From Bacteroidota bacterium (GTDB lineage: Bacteria; Bacteroidota; Bacteroidia; M30B66), in assembly GCA_020438185.1 (NCBI GenBank), contig JAGQVC010000111.1, forward strand, positions 1 through 6,165: a DNA stretch of 6,165 nucleotides, read 5' to 3'. The notes under the pieces are model-generated. The model searched no databases. It worked only from the letters and a program-made list of their open reading frames with translations, and was not told the DNA's origin. Of this stretch, positions 6,009 to 6,165 are shown piece after piece. The position numbers and the translations under genes were made by a program. Each line of letters opens with the position of its first letter. Within the stretch, counting starts at the first letter, position 1.

Positions 6009-6165
6009 TTACTTAATCAATTTCAACTGGCGGGGAACCTGATTGTCTTCGCTGATTGATACCAGATAAATTCCATCGGGAAGTTCAGAATTTAGAATGG
6101 TTAAGGGCGTTGTAAAAGGCAACTGCACAGAACGAATCAGTTTGCCCGAAAGGTCAAAAAGCCGG
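6009..6165 (-). CDS. C-terminus of a secreted protein with a type IX secretion sorting domain (partial)
   Basis: The last 51 codons and the stop TAA (complement of 6009-6011) are in the window; the gene continues off the right edge. The peptide follows the type A T9SS C-terminal domain (Por secretion tail) pattern: LFDLSGKLIRS, a stretch of hydrophobic strands, then ELPDGIYLVSI and a basic end QLKLIK. This domain directs proteins across the outer membrane through the Por/T9SS machinery, after which it is normally removed by the sortase-like PorU. The cargo may be a protease, adhesin or glycoside hydrolase, but the functional part is outside the window. A dedicated terminator follows it. Confidence 0.88.
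   Translation of the reverse strand, partial: RLFDLSGKLIRSVQLPFTTPLTILNSELPDGIYLVSISEDNQVPRQLKLIK

Overview
This 6.2 kb window looks like an ordinary stretch of a Bacteroidota chromosome. I place it near Bacteroidales or Marinilabiliales-type organisms, but the genus is not determinable. Four things support the phylum: promoters of the TTTG / TAnnTTTG type with the box TACTTTTG; no Shine-Dalgarno sequences before the genes; a type IX secretion (T9SS) C-terminal sorting domain at the right edge; and the Bacteroidota-style sequences of the encoded proteins. Non-ATG starts appear twice (GTG for folK, TTG for mutS).

Left part (1-648): the first codons of a minus-strand, membrane-anchored protein, probably signal peptide peptidase SppA, run off the left edge. 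It is divergent from folK, a complete HPPK of folate synthesis with a full set of catalytic residues. The 75 bp between them hold an imperfect 13-bp direct repeat that contains promoter-like boxes.

Middle (649-2561): after a 157-bp gap with a good promoter comes a 567-residue predicted lipoprotein. It has an N-terminal beta-rich part, a central OmpA-like domain of the 'GYASPEG' type and C-terminal TPR-like repeats. A strong bidirectional terminator separates it from the convergent gene that follows.

Right-middle (2588-5784): a minus-strand TrmH/SpoU-family RNA 2'-O-methyltransferase gene is divergent from mutS, the mismatch-recognition ATPase. The methyltransferase gene is the main surprise. 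Its natural ATG start and first 18 codons, with the family's typical MRKL opening, are present at 3124-3071, but an in-frame TAA at 3070-3068 cuts them off from the intact catalytic part. The gene is therefore a nonsense pseudogene, a recoded or re-initiated gene, or a sequencing error. The candidate promoters of the two divergent genes lie inside each other's 5' coding ends.

Right edge (5785-6165): tRNA-Gly(GCC) with its own strong promoter, an encoded CCA and a terminator. A second, opposite-facing terminator then serves a minus-strand gene whose last 51 codons form a T9SS sorting tail.

The genes are housekeeping functions (folate, envelope, RNA modification, DNA repair, translation) and do not form one pathway. 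I saw no CRISPR array, insertion sequence, phage gene, toxin-antitoxin pair or defence system, and no evidence for a new multi-gene system.
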